Positions 1 to 10,393 of a stretch of 26,901 bases of DNA are shown here, piece by piece. The stretch is taken from positions 1 to 26,901 of the forward strand of contig MPUH01000988.1 of NCBI GenBank assembly GCA_001970955.1, read 5' to 3'. Position numbers and translations under genes: made by a program. The notes below the pieces were generated by a model that saw only the letters and a list, made by a program, of their open reading frames with translations, had not been told where the DNA came from and searched no databases. Position 1 is the stretch's first letter. Every line of letters begins with the position of its first letter. Source of the stretch: Stentor coeruleus. Taxonomy: Eukaryota; Ciliophora; Heterotrichea; Heterotrichida; Stentoridae.

Positions 1-1
1 T

Positions 2-1150
2 GAAAGTTCAACAGGTAAAATAGGCCCAGGCCATTACAATTGCTCGTATAGTACTTTAGGAGGCCCATCATTTGTATTTTCATCTATAAACAGATTTCCT
101 AAAAGCTTTTCAGGGGTCACTTCACCGATTCCAAGAGAAAGTGTCGATTTTATGCAGAAAAACAAGGAATTAGATAAGTATTTACCTCAAAACAAACAGA
201 GAATTCTTAAAGTTAGAGCGAAAAATTATGATAATAAGCTTAAAAGTACTTTGGATAATAAAAAAATTATAAGTAAAGAGAAGAAAAAATCTAAGATTAA
301 GAAAATCAAAGAGAAACATCAGAAATTTCAAATGAAGATACAGTTTCATGAAGTTAAACAGGTATCTAATTGTTGGCTGACTATGATGATAATAGTAACT
401 TCTACAAATTCTTTGAGTAATTTGATGAAATATCAAAAAGATCTCCATTATCGATCTGGAAAAGTTCTCAAACAAATTTTACTGTTTTCTAAAATATATG
501 GGAAGTTTAGGATGATTATAAGAAGAATTCGAATCAAAAAAGCTAAAGGTAGTCTTAACACCCTAGCAAGAAAAATCCGATTTTGGGTGCGGATGAAAAA
601 CAGAAAATATAAAACTGTGCTTCTTGACACACTTGAAGCAGCAGCACTAAAAGACAAAATGTTTAGATTAATGTACCAATGGAAATATTCCCTTAGTTTT
701 CTTCAGAAAAATTTAAGGAAAATGCTCATAGAAAAAAAACTCGGCCTAACACTAAAAATGCTCCAATGGGAAAAAGTTGAAAAAAACATGAATGAAACAA
801 ACAAAAAAATTACAAGAATCGGGATTAAAAATAGGTTTAAATCTTTAATCCCTGCTTCAATTAGAGAAAACATAATAAAACAAGCTTTAAAAAGAAGGGT
901 TAAAGAATATCATTATTTATGTAAAATTTATAAACTTAAAGTTGAAGAAGCTTTTAAGAAAATACAAGACAAAGAAATGAATGCTTTTATTCAAAATCGA
1001 AGACCTAGTGCTGTTGATATGCCTGAAAAACCTAAACCTTGTTATGATTTTAGTAAAAAAGATTATATGCAAATGATTAAAGAAGCTGCTAGTATGAGGA
1101 GAGCATCGAGGATATTGACGAAACCCCCTTCGTTTATTTTAAAAAAGTAA
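2..1150 (+). CDS. SHIPPO/STPGR-type basic protein, 5' end cut by window edge
   Basis: The frame is open from base 2 to a TAA at 1148..1150 (382 codons visible). The first Met is only at 152, and the 50 codons before it read as real protein, so the gene starts outside the window. Those codons contain GPGHYN followed about 10 residues later by GGPSFVFS, the layout of the sperm-tail PG-rich repeat (STPGR, SHIPPO/ODF3 family). In other species such proteins are microtubule-inner or tail-associated structural proteins of cilia and flagella. The remaining roughly 330 residues are strongly basic and helical (many K/R, aromatic-basic stretches such as RKIRFWVRMKNRKY), resembling degenerate IQ-like helices, and end in a short Pro-rich tail. 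An axonemal or cortical microtubule role is inference from one motif copy; the missing 5' part probably carries more copies. Confidence 0.65.
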   Translation, partial: ESSTGKIGPGHYNCSYSTLGGPSFVFSSINRFPKSFSGVTSPIPRESVDFMQKNKELDKYLPQNKQRILKVRAKNYDNKLKSTLDNKKIISKEKKKSKIKKIKEKHQKFQMKIQFHEVKQVSNCWLTMMIIVTSTNSLSNLMKYQKDLHYRSGKVLKQILLFSKIYGKFRMIIRRIRIKKAKGSLNTLARKIRFWVRMKNRKYKTVLLDTLEAAALKDKMFRLMYQWKYSLSFLQKNLRKMLIEKKLGLTLKMLQWEKVEKNMNETNKKITRIGIKNRFKSLIPASIRENIIKQALKRRVKEYHYLCKIYKLKVEEAFKKIQDKEMNAFIQNRRPSAVDMPEKPKPCYDFSKKDYMQMIKEAASMRRASRILTKPPSFILKK

Positions 1151-1321
1151 GATAATTATTTATAATGTTTTGGTAGTTGCTGGAAATTGTTTTTTTGTAA
1201 GTGGAGAATTTTATGTGGGTATGAAGAATATGAATTGATTTAGAAAATTCAGAAGAGATGCTGGAGGAATTTTATAGGTTTTGGATGAGATGATTCAATT
1301 TTTTTGGTTGAAAGAATATAA

Positions 1322-2617
1322 ATGGCAGTATTTAACTATTTTAAAGTTTATTCTGTCCCTCTAACAGAGGATTTTAGCTGTCCTAGACAATTGGGGTTAG
1401 ATCAACTACAAGAAATGCCTATAAACATGGGTGCAGCTCTTATTTTAAAGATAGCAGAACAAATCATCATTGAAAAGCATTACAAATATGTAGTGCAAAG
1501 ACTAAAGACTCTGTAATATTAATTTAGAGCCTTGAAAATGAATAAAAAAGAAGAAAAACTTTTAGGGTTTATTAACAGTTTAGAAATTATCAGTGATGTA
1601 AGACAATTACTTAATATTTTAGCTGATCAAGAACTCTTTGAACAAATTATAGATTTTTCAGATGCCTTGATTCCTGAAGACCAAAACGAGTTTTCTTATA
1701 AAATATTTGATGAAATAAGCTACAAATTAAATATAAAAATAACCTTACTATCGAAAACTTTATTGTATGAAGCAATACAATATACTCAAAGTTGCCCAAT
1801 TTTCCTAAATTTAATGAGAACAAGTAATAATGGAATCAGAAAAATATTGTTTTTTTTCAAATCTAAATCATCTCATCAATGCGTAGAACCTTTAATAGAT
1901 AAAATCAGTGGCTCTCATTCAGCCCAAAAGCGATTGATTATTACAATTTCTAAAGTATTGCAAAAAGGGGTATCAGAAGAAGGAAAATCAAAAATTTCTA
2001 AACTGTTGAGTATATTGAACCAAAATTATACGCAATGGGGAATAAGAAATGAATTAACCTCAGTTCCTATACGTGTAGTCAAGCAAGAAAATAATTTAAA
2101 GTCTTCTCAGATGAAAAATGAATCTTTCTCATCAAATATTCCATCAAATATTCCGTCAAATATTCCACCAAAAAATCCATCAAATCCATTAAATATTCCA
2201 TCAAATATTCCATCAAATCCTTTTAATTCTCCAATAACTCAAGTAAATCAACTACAGAAATCATTTAAAGAAGTTCCAGTCAAAACTTCAAGTATCAAAC
2301 AGCCAATAATACACCCACCTGGATTGCCTTTATTCCCACAAATTATAGATTCTAAAGATTCTCCACAGGATAAATCTATTATTATGCCTGAAATCCCAAA
2401 TCTTAAACCTAATATTATACCGAAAATTGTACCAGTTAAAAAAGATTTTCATTGTGATGAATGCAAAAATGAAGGAGAAAATTGTATTATTTCTTTAGCT
2501 TGCAAATGTCAGCTTTCTTTTAGCTGTGTAAGCATATCTTTAATTGAACGCAAATGTGTATTTTGCTCTGAACCTGTTCTCCAAGATAAAATAGACGAGC
2601 TTTCAGTTTACTTTTAG
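1322..2617 (+). CDS. Cys-rich RING-like protein with Asn/Pro repeat; two exons
   Basis: Exons are 1322..1512 and 1528..2617, joined across a 15-nt intron (product about 426 aa). The ATG at 1322 is directly preceded by an in-frame TAA. Without splicing the frame stops at 1514; with splicing it reads straight into the long second frame. The first 250 or so residues look all-helical, perhaps an alpha-solenoid, with no family I recognise. A low-complexity SNIP repeat follows (2132..2220), then a C-terminal zinc-finger-like segment: CDEC, CKC, a further C, and CVFC near the end. This resembles a degenerate C-terminal RING or related treble clef, lacking the usual His, so ubiquitin-ligase activity is uncertain. 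The TAG stop coincides with the donor of a second possible 15-nt intron (2617..2631); if spliced, the protein gains about nine residues and ends at TGA 2651..2653. Confidence 0.65.
1513..1527 (+). other. 15-nt spliceosomal intron
   Basis: GTAATATTAATTTAG has GTA at the donor, A at positions 6 and 10, and TTAG at the acceptor. Removing it turns CT|A into Leu and joins two frames that otherwise end in TAA and begin without a good start. Introns of 15-16 nt are the known hallmark of heterotrich ciliates such as Stentor. Confidence 0.88.
2132..2220 (+). repeat. coding 12-bp repeat (SNIP units)
   Basis: Imperfect tandem copies of tcaaatattcca encode Ser-Asn-Ile-Pro units with some SNP/KNP variants, giving a flexible linker between the helical region and the Cys-rich end of the 1322..2617 gene. 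Length variation by slippage is expected. Confidence 0.85.
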
Positions 2618-2631
2618 TATGACTAAGTTAG
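2617..2631 (+). other. possible 15-nt intron overlapping the stop codon
   Basis: GTATGACTAAGTTAG matches the two firm introns in length, GTA donor, A at positions 6 and 10, and TTAG end. Its G is the last base of the TAG stop, as in the kinesin gene. Splicing would replace the stop with Tyr and add a short Tyr-rich tail ending at TGA. That tail looks like translated UTR, so this is undecided. Confidence 0.35.
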
Positions 2632-2882
2632 TTATTTTTATTATGATTTGTGAATTTAATAGGTTTTAAAAGGTGGTTAAGATTTAAATATAAAAATTCT
2701 TTTTAGTAGCATTTTGTGTTTAAGAGAGGATTAATGTATTTTATTGATAAATAATGATTATAAATATTATCTATGATTATAAATATAGTTTTAATACTCA
2801 TAAATATATACAGTTATATTATCCCTATCTATTAAAAACTCATACATATTACATTTTAAAAAAATAACAGTGAAAATTTGAA

Positions 2883-4313
2883 CTACGGGACAAAATTGAG
2901 TTTATCATTATAAAAATGTATTTTCCTTAGTATCAAGCTCGGGGTGATTTGCATATCAATAGGAATCTCAAGTTTTCTTAACACAATTTCATATTTTTTA
3001 TCCTTTAATGCTTGAATAATTATATCATCATCAGTCTCAAAAATCTTCACAGAAAACTCATAATCGCTTTGTAAAAACGCATTAGTCTTATAAACAAGTC
3101 TTTTTCTATTAAGTTTATGCGATACAAAAATCCTATTGTTTATAATACTAACCCATCCAAGTAAATTTGAAATAAAACCAAAATTCTCAATCCCAAATTC
3201 TTTAAGCCGATTTTTTTCTATAAGATAACTTTTTGGTACTTCAACACCTGATATTAAAGGTGAAGCTTCAATTATGACATCTTGTTTTTTATTAGAAGCT
3301 GCAGTGATCATATAGTTTATATTATTAATTTTCCTTGTTATATGTTTTAATACAGATCTTTCTATAATCAAAAGATATTTCTTTCTTTGTATCCACATTC
3401 TATAATATGACTGTATTTTTATTGCTGCATGATATTCATTTAAATAATTGGAATTTAGTTTTACATCCATACTTTTATTAAAAAACACCCGACGATATTT
3501 ATGTCTTGAAACTCGTTCTTCAACTATAAATTCTAAAGACCCTGAAGTTTTATATAATCTTGCTCTATTATTAATATTGCTTTTTAATAAAGAAAAAGCG
3601 TTTATTTCCCTATCAAGTCTTTTAATTTTCTCAGTCAAATGTTTACATAATTTTTTTTTTCCAGTCACTTCTTTAGCTTTATCAATCATTAAATTAGCTT
3701 GGCTAAAATCCATAGTTTTTATATAGTAAAATCCTTTAGATATATAAGCTTCAATACCGTATTTGAAAAATTTTACGTCTTTTGTTTGATTAATTTTTTG
3801 AAAAGTTATGTCCAAAGCTTTTTGGGAATACTTTAGCGACTTTTCATATTCTCTTGAGATTTTTAGATAAATATCACTTAGAAGAAGGCAGATTTTTGGA
3901 ACTAGTTCAGTACAGTTTTTACAAGTTTCTATAAGTTTTAAAGTCCCTTTAGCTGATTTTCTTGCTTCTTCGAATTTACCATCGATAAAAAGGTAATATG
4001 CAACATTGATTCTACTACTGCAGGATATGAAAGCTGATAAGGTATATTTGGATGTTAATTCTAAGGTTAAGTTTATAAGATTTCGGCTGAATTTTTTTAT
4101 TTTAAACATTTTTGTTGATGCTTTAACGCAGAGTTCAGAAATAAAATTGATTTCCTCGATTGGAAGGGTGTTGTTTTTAGAGGAGTCAAGTTTTAGCATA
4201 AGGGCTTGAAGGGGATCACATATTTTAGTGAATCTCTTGCTTATATATAACTCATATATCTTTTTTCTTATTTCAGGTATTGTATAATTCTTATATAATT
4301 GTTCATCCGCCAT
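2883..4313 (-). CDS. TPR-like and IQ-motif protein (476 aa)
   Basis: The N-terminal half (about residues 30-240) is helical with TPR-like hairpins, for example the helix around KFEEARKSAKGTLKLIE and the one with KSLKYSQKALD. One clear IQ calmodulin-binding motif follows near residues 297-318 (AAIKIQSYYRMWIQRKKY, the Q at about 301). The C-terminal 150 residues hold two beta-rich units; the second (LVYKTNAF, FSVKIFETDDDIIIQAL, YEIVL) matches units in the large protein encoded at 5231..9825, so the two genes are divergent members of one family about 900 bp apart. Binding to calmodulin or a myosin-type light chain is inferred from the IQ motif only. Function is unknown. The Met at 4313 is the first of the frame. 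It ends at TAG and converges on the RING-like gene. Confidence 0.75.
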   Translation of the reverse strand: MADEQLYKNYTIPEIRKKIYELYISKRFTKICDPLQALMLKLDSSKNNTLPIEEINFISELCVKASTKMFKIKKFSRNLINLTLELTSKYTLSAFISCSSRINVAYYLFIDGKFEEARKSAKGTLKLIETCKNCTELVPKICLLLSDIYLKISREYEKSLKYSQKALDITFQKINQTKDVKFFKYGIEAYISKGFYYIKTMDFSQANLMIDKAKEVTGKKKLCKHLTEKIKRLDREINAFSLLKSNINNRARLYKTSGSLEFIVEERVSRHKYRRVFFNKSMDVKLNSNYLNEYHAAIKIQSYYRMWIQRKKYLLIIERSVLKHITRKINNINYMITAASNKKQDVIIEASPLISGVEVPKSYLIEKNRLKEFGIENFGFISNLLGWVSIINNRIFVSHKLNRKRLVYKTNAFLQSDYEFSVKIFETDDDIIIQALKDKKYEIVLRKLEIPIDMQITPSLILRKIHFYNDKLNFVP

Positions 4314-4847
4314 TCTTTGAATTTATATAAACACTGTATTCTTTATGAGAAATAAATATAATTTTATATAAATAAATCTATCTTTAATAGTAAAAGTACA
4401 CAAACATTTCACTGAGAATTATTTTATATAAACAAATTAAGGATTTTATCATAGATGACTAAATTGTATTAAACTTAAATTTATAAGATATGATAAGATT
4501 GATTTAATCCTAATTATAAAATAAGAAAGTTTAAATTTGAACCATATGCAACACCGAAATAATGAATATCTTTAAATTATCTGCAACACATTTATATTAT
4601 ATCATAACATAAAATCTTATTTATCTTTAAAACATTCTTATAAACGACATCAAGTATTCCCCAAATAAAAATCCATATATTCCACAATTAATCACAAACT
4701 AAATCATCACAGCATTATCCACTCTAATCATAATATTCCGATAATATTTCTCATATACACCAAAAATAAAAACCATAAAATCTAAAATCTTATAACAAAA
4801 AATTTCTTATCTTTAAAATATACTATAACTGCTAGTATATACACAAA
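4314..4847. other. AT-rich intergenic spacer
   Basis: This spacer lies between the 5' end of the TPR-IQ gene and the 3' end of the small CaaX-like gene, both on the minus strand. It should hold the TPR-IQ promoter. I see no conserved frame, tRNA or repeat in it. Confidence 0.6.
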
Positions 4848-5138
4848 TTAATATATAACGCAAGTACATCCTTTATTTTTGCTTTTTTTAACCACAACCT
4901 GTTGATCTTCATATACAATTGGCTCAACTTCAAAAATAACATATAAAGGCTTTTTTATTCTATCAGGGAAATTAACTTTTTTTACTATGTCGCTACTTGA
5001 AGCTGTTTTACTTCTCTTGATATACTTTTTCCCGTCGTGGTTGCTAGGCTTGATTTTGCGTAGGATTGATTTTGTTTGGATCTTCGCGTTCAAGCCTAAA
5101 TCTTCTTGGGTGCTAGAGAAGTCAGCTTTTTTTTCCAT
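4848..5138 (-). CDS. small basic protein with RVxF-like motif and CaaX-like C-terminus (96 aa)
   Basis: The protein is Lys/Ser-rich in its first 50 residues. Then comes KKVNFPD, which fits the loose RVxF docking motif for protein phosphatase 1 (K-V-x-F), and a hydrophobic stretch KKPLYVIFEVEPIVYED that looks like the ordered part. The last six residues are CTCVIY: a Cys four from the end followed by Val-Ile-Tyr satisfies the C-a-a-X pattern for prenylation, and the additional Cys two residues earlier could be palmitoylated. A membrane-tethered phosphatase partner is inference. The coding density, basic character and motif-like ending suggest a real gene despite its length. It lies 92 bp downstream of the large TPR-IQ gene on the same strand. 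Confidence 0.6.
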   Translation of the reverse strand: MEKKADFSSTQEDLGLNAKIQTKSILRKIKPSNHDGKKYIKRSKTASSSDIVKKVNFPDRIKKPLYVIFEVEPIVYEDQQVVVKKSKNKGCTCVIY

Positions 5139-5230
5139 TTATTAGCAAAAAATGCTTAAAGGATTAATAAATTATTGGGTTTTAAGTTTTTTTCATACTA
5201 AAATAATGGATTACATGATAGATAATTGTT

Positions 5231-8200
5231 TTAAAAAAGTTTAAAATCCGAATTCGACCTTCTAGTTTCATTCTCATCAATTATTAGGCTATTTCCTAAT
5301 ACAATAAGCTTATTTGCAAGTTCTTGAGGATTGTCTATTCTATACTTTTTCACTTCTAAACTAAGAATCCTATCAGAATTCATAAATAAAACTTCTACAA
5401 GCCCTTTTTCTCCTATTTCATACATTGTCACTAAACATTTATCCTCACCTAAAGTCCAAGGCGCTCTCCATTTTAAACTTTTTACAATTTGCGAATTATT
5501 TTCAGTCATTCTAAAAGTTTTTGAACTTTCTATTGATGAGCTACTATCAGTTTTTATATTATGTTTTTTTGTATCCAATTCAGAATTACGTTTTTTAAAA
5601 TTTTTTAGACCACATAAGACATATTTGTTATTTTTTTCTTTGAGCTTTAGTTTTGGTACAATTTTTGATGCGAAGAATTTTTCTAAGTTTGGTATGTTTG
5701 TTTCTATATGGGATATTTTTAAAAATAGGGAGTAAACTTCAAAGCCGTTGATAGCGAAAATTTCGTATTCTTGATTGTGCAAGTAGAAGAGAATTGTGAA
5801 ATTTTTACCATTGAGTTTGATTTTGGTTTTTGAGATGAATTTCATGACAAGGTTTTGCCGGATACTTTTTCTGACCATGTAGCCTCTCATCATTGATTGT
5901 ATTTTTAGAACAGCTTTGCTTAAATCAAATGAATCCTTAGTTTCATCTAGGATAATTTCTCCATCTTTGATTATAAGCATATGTCTTATTATATAATCAG
6001 CCATTGGTATAAGATAGCTTCTGCTGAAGCCTGTTTTTTGACAAGCTTCATTAATTGTTATCCGTAGCACTTTACTAAGACTTGCCATTGATCCTTGTCT
6101 TAAGGTAAAAGTTAAAATTTCTTCATCATCATCTTCAATTTTTTCAGACATACTTAAAGTTACCTGATATATTTTCCCTGATACACTTTTGCAAGCTCGA
6201 TATAAAATTTTATCACCATTTGGTGTAACTCTTCCCCCTAAACTACTTTCAGATAACTCAGTAACTATAATGCTTCCATTACTTACTCTTAACAGCTTCA
6301 ATAAATTCAAAGGTTTATAACTTCCAGTAATTTCCCCAATCTCCAAAAATGTAAACACCCTATATGGACAAACTTCACTATTTTTCATCACAGCCTTAAC
6401 AAGTAAACTTTTTGTTTCTAATTCCCTAGCAAAAAGGTAATAATCCGCTAAACTATTATNTTATACGGACAAACTTCACTATTTTTCATCACAGCTTTAA
6501 CAAGTAAACTTTTTGTTTCTAATTCCCTAGCAAAAAGGTAATAATCCGCTAAACTATTATACCTAGGATAAAAAGCAGGCCATGCTGAATCCTCTTTATA
6601 ATTAACTTCCTCATTTGAATAAAACATACACAATATAAACTCNTACCTAGGATAAAAAGCAGGCCATGCTGAATCCTCTTTATAATTAACTTCCTCATTT
6701 GAATAAAACATACACAATATAAACTCAGTATTCCCATTACAAGTTGAAATAAAAAACTTATTCTCAGTAAAACCAATCATCTCCACAATGCATTTTAAAT
6801 CAAAAATCCTCGTGAAATACTTAAAATATTTTTTCGGCTCATTAAAAAATAAATAATACGATTTTTCAAGTGCCGGACATAATAACTCTACAACAAGTGC
6901 CTCATCATTTTTATAGAAACTCACATACAAATGAATCCCTTCAATATATTTTTCTTCCCTATACAACAAAGATCCTTTAGGTGTTGTGAATTTAAGCCTA
7001 TCTCTTTGTAAATGTCCTCTAATCATAGCTTGTAATTTTAATAACACAGGTATAGTTTTTTCTTTAATATTTTGTGTCCTAATACCTGTAGAGGCAAAAA
7101 AAAGTTTACCAGATTTGATATTGATACTTTTAGCTATAGCATCAATATTAGGTTTTATATTTTTTATAGGTATTTTGTATATGTTTGATAAATCTTTGTC
7201 TGTAATTGAATAACTGGATACAGCTGGAGAATTAGTGGCAAAGGCTTGGAAGTAATAAGTAAGGATATCATCTTGGATTTTATATACTTTGATGCAATAA
7301 GAAAAACTGTTTAGTATTGAATTTGATGTATGGATAAGTTCTGTGTGTTTTTTATCAATTTTTCTTAAGATAAGCTTGGAATCTTGATACTGTAAAGGGA
7401 GGAATACTATATGAGGGTCGCTATCTAGGCTTGTAATACCTAAACTTGACACGCAGTCCAAAATTTCTGAAGCGAAAAACACTTGTTTTTCTGGGCTTTT
7501 AAGCATTGGACATTCGGCTATGAACTCAATACTCATCTCTTGGTCGTTTATAATTTTATTCGCTGTTATTTCGAACTCTTTTTTCAACATAATCCTATGC
7601 CCTTTAGCTAAAAACTCATACTCTAGTTTTGTATTTGGCTGGTTTATTATAAGTTTTTCATCTATAAAAACAAGATAAGGGATTATGTTGGTATGTAAAT
7701 GGTTTATAAACTGAGATTTTGAATTAAAAGAACATAGTTTTTTCTCTAATCCATATACTGAGAAATCTGTTAATTTCATTGCTTTTATAATCAAAACTTC
7801 ATCTTTGTTGTTAAATAAAAACTTCACTTCACAGAGTTCGTTTGAGATTTTCAGTTTAGCTTTTTTTATTAGTTCATGATTATCTTTTTCGTTAGTTTTT
7901 ATTATATATTGACCTTTTTCATTTTGTTCGAGGTTTTCTATTATTTCTTGTGGGGTTAGGTCTTCTGAAATATTGAGTTTTTGTTCTTCGGTGCCGTTTG
8001 TGAGGACTATGTATTTTTTTTTGTTGTTTTCAAAAATACTTATCATAATGAGAGTATTTTGGAACTTTTTAGCTCCACGGAAGAGGAGGGTTGATTTTCG
8101 ACCTTTGAGGAGTTTGAATTTTTCTCTAACTTGTTTACCTCGGAAATGCGCTTGAAGTTTACTGATGAGTTTTTGGAGTTTTTTTAGTTCGCTAGGATTC

Positions 8201-9825
8201 TCTTCGTTACTTGAGATATTTTGGTTTTGTTTTGCTATAATAGACTGATTTTTTATAGATTCCTTTTTAGGCTCTTCGGATTTTTCCACTATTTGTTCGA
8301 TGTTTAGCTCTTTGGTTACTGGGTTGATTTCATCACAATTTTGTATTTCAGCAGACTCTTTTATATCATTTTTAAAGGTTAAATCTGGGCTTTTTATTTT
8401 CTCTTTGATTTCTATTGGGCTTTTTTTATCATCTTGAAATTTGATAATTTTAGTTTCTATTATGTTATCAGATTTACAAACAGGTTTGACATCATCAAAT
8501 TCTTGTACTAAAAAAGATTCATCTTTGAAAAAACTATCTTTGTTACTCGATGGGCCTGAGTATTTTGTTGATGTTTTTGTTTTTTTTTGACGGATATTGT
8601 CTTTTTCTTCGATATCATCAATACTTAATTTATGATGTTTTATTGAACTTGTAAAACTAACTTCATGTAAAATCGGTGTACGGGAATTTTCTATACCTTC
8701 ATCTGGTGCGGTTATAATAATAGCTTTTTCCATACAAAAATCATTTTTTCCATTATCTTGTCGTCGATGTTTTCTTGCAGGGGGTAAAGATCCTGCATTT
8801 ATAGTCTTCTCATTTTGAGTTTTATTTCCCATTAAAGTTCTGAAGTTATACCATTCTCTATTGCTGGTTAAAAAATCTTTGCAAATCGCTTTGAATTTCG
8901 AAAACTCTTTTTCTGATTCGTTTGTCTGTATTTTCGGCTTGGCTCTTAAAGTTTTAACCCTACTCTTCACATCTTGAGGAGTTTTACAAGTAAGCCTTGA
9001 TTTTGTGTTAATAGCAACCTTATTTGAAACTGCTGATTTTGCTGAGTTTGGCCTAGAGAATTTATTAAACTTTTTCTTAACTTCAAAATAACAGTTTTTG
9101 AATTTTGCAATCATTTCAGTATTACTAGGAGCATATTTTGTTAAAACACTCGCAGCTTTTTTATAAGCCTCAATTGCAGCTCTAAGGTTGTTTAAGAACT
9201 CTTCTTCAACTGCATAGTTATGATAAGCAATTCCTAAAACTGATGCTTTACTAGAAAGATCATCTGTATCGCTACTAAGTTTTGAGTTTACAAGTTCTTC
9301 TTTAGATAAACTTATTGCGGTTTTTGCATAGACAATAGCTTCATTATGTTTCCCCATAGCTGAAAGAATAGCGCACATGTTTAAATAAGTTCCAGATTTA
9401 TCCCAAAGAACATGATTGAAATCTTTGATTATAGTCATAGCCCGGTCTATATACTTTTTAGCTAGATAAAGTTTATGTACTTTTTTATAAGCACAGGCAA
9501 TATAATTTAGAACTTCACATTGGTATTGTATAAAACATTCAGGGTTTAAAGAAATTATATGTTTATTCAACCTTTTAGCTATGTAAATCCCAGTTTTTAT
9601 ATTCTTAGATTCAATTATCTTACATGCACATGAGATCCCTGACTTATAAATTTCAACAGAGTCTTTTGCACTTGGATTATTAGTTGAAAAATATTTTTTG
9701 GTAAGCTCCAGACCGTTTTTCCATTCATCCAGTTTAAACAAATGGCAAATCTTGTCGGTTTTGCTAAACAATTTGTTGTTTTCTGTGACACTTTCTCTGT
9801 CAATTATTAATTCTTCTAAATCCAT
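5231..9825 (-). CDS. large TPR-IQ protein with repeated beta-rich units (about 1469 aa after collapsing artefacts)
   Basis: The frame starts at ATG 9825 and ends at TAA 5231. It is split only by two duplicated contig overlaps (N at 6460 and 6643); removing 101 and 84 bases leaves 4410 nt, exactly 1470 codons. Residues 1-250 form TPR-like helical pairs (for example AKKYIDRAMTIIKD, NEAIVYAKTAISLSKE, AAIEAYKKAASVL). Residues 250-550 are a polar, Lys/Ser/Glu-rich disordered linker. Three IQ motifs follow, near residues 556 (KLQAHFRGKQVREK), 930 (LKLQAMIRGHLQRDR) and 1246 (LKIQSMMRGYMVRK). Between and after them are about nine beta-rich units of 70-90 residues, typically LLYR or LxFR, then VSFYK-like and hydrophobic strands, then an ending like KLIIN or KLFFA. 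It shares organisation with the 2883..4313 product. Calmodulin binding is likely; the role is unknown, perhaps a cortical scaffold. Confidence 0.78.
6361..6560. repeat. assembly overlap duplicated around N 6460
   Basis: Copies 6361..6459 and 6462..6560 (99 bp, offset 101) differ at two positions (6365/6466 and 6395/6496). The two flanking frames overlap in protein (KNSEVCPY appears in both). Collapsing the pair fuses them into one gene, so this is an unmerged contig overlap, probably of two alleles. Confidence 0.95.
6560..6726. repeat. assembly overlap duplicated around N 6643
   Basis: Copies 6560..6642 and 6644..6726 (83 bp) are identical. The 84-nt insertion keeps frame and adds 28 false codons to the large TPR-IQ gene. 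Confidence 0.95.
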
Positions 9826-10393
9826 ATGCTAATATTTTATATAAATTTTTTTGAAGGTATAATTTTTAAGAGCTTTAAAATCAGGATAATTTAAAATTTT
9901 TAAGAATATGGTGAATGCATTTTTGAAGGTAAAGATTGAAGTGCTTAGTTGAATTTTGAGTTTTAAATAATTGATTTGGGGAAAGTTGAGGTAAATAGAG
10001 AGGTGTGAAGATTAAGGGAGAGAATATGTGCTTGTGGAAGATGAAGTTATTTATTATTTGATGCAGGCCATTTAGCATATGCCAAAAAAGTTTAAAACTA
10101 AACTGGTTTATGATTTTTATGAAGATGTGAAGAATGCAAATAATAATTCTTTCTTAGAGGATATATAACTTAGTCACATACTATTTTTAATTCAATCTTT
10201 ATTTTATTCTCTTTACACCTATATTCCTATGCAATTTTTAATTTTTTTTATGATTTTCCTTAAACTTCTTCTTACTTCTTTAAAATCCTCCAAATCCTTT
10301 CCGATTAACTAAATCTTCAATTAATACAAAATTGTAATTTGCATTCTAGTAATTCTATAAAGTTGACTTTCTTACATAATTCATAATAAAAAT
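9826..10393. other. divergent promoter region between the TPR-IQ and XKR-like genes
   Basis: The 568 bp separate two gene starts pointing outward, so both promoters should lie here. A 65-codon minus-strand frame (9881..10078) has no recognisable features and I do not call it. The right half is pyrimidine-rich (10190..10310). I see no repeat. Confidence 0.55.

Noticed and set aside
4520-4560. ggttcaaatt on the minus strand as a tRNA T-arm
   Set aside because: No acceptor, D or anticodon stems could be matched around it.
6448-6776. Repeated protein segments around N 6460 and 6643 as real internal domain repeats
   Set aside because: The copies abut a single N, are nearly identical in DNA, and vanish into a clean frame when collapsed.
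9881-10078. 65-codon minus-strand frame as a gene
   Set aside because: No motif, no protein-like composition, and it lies in the divergent promoter region.
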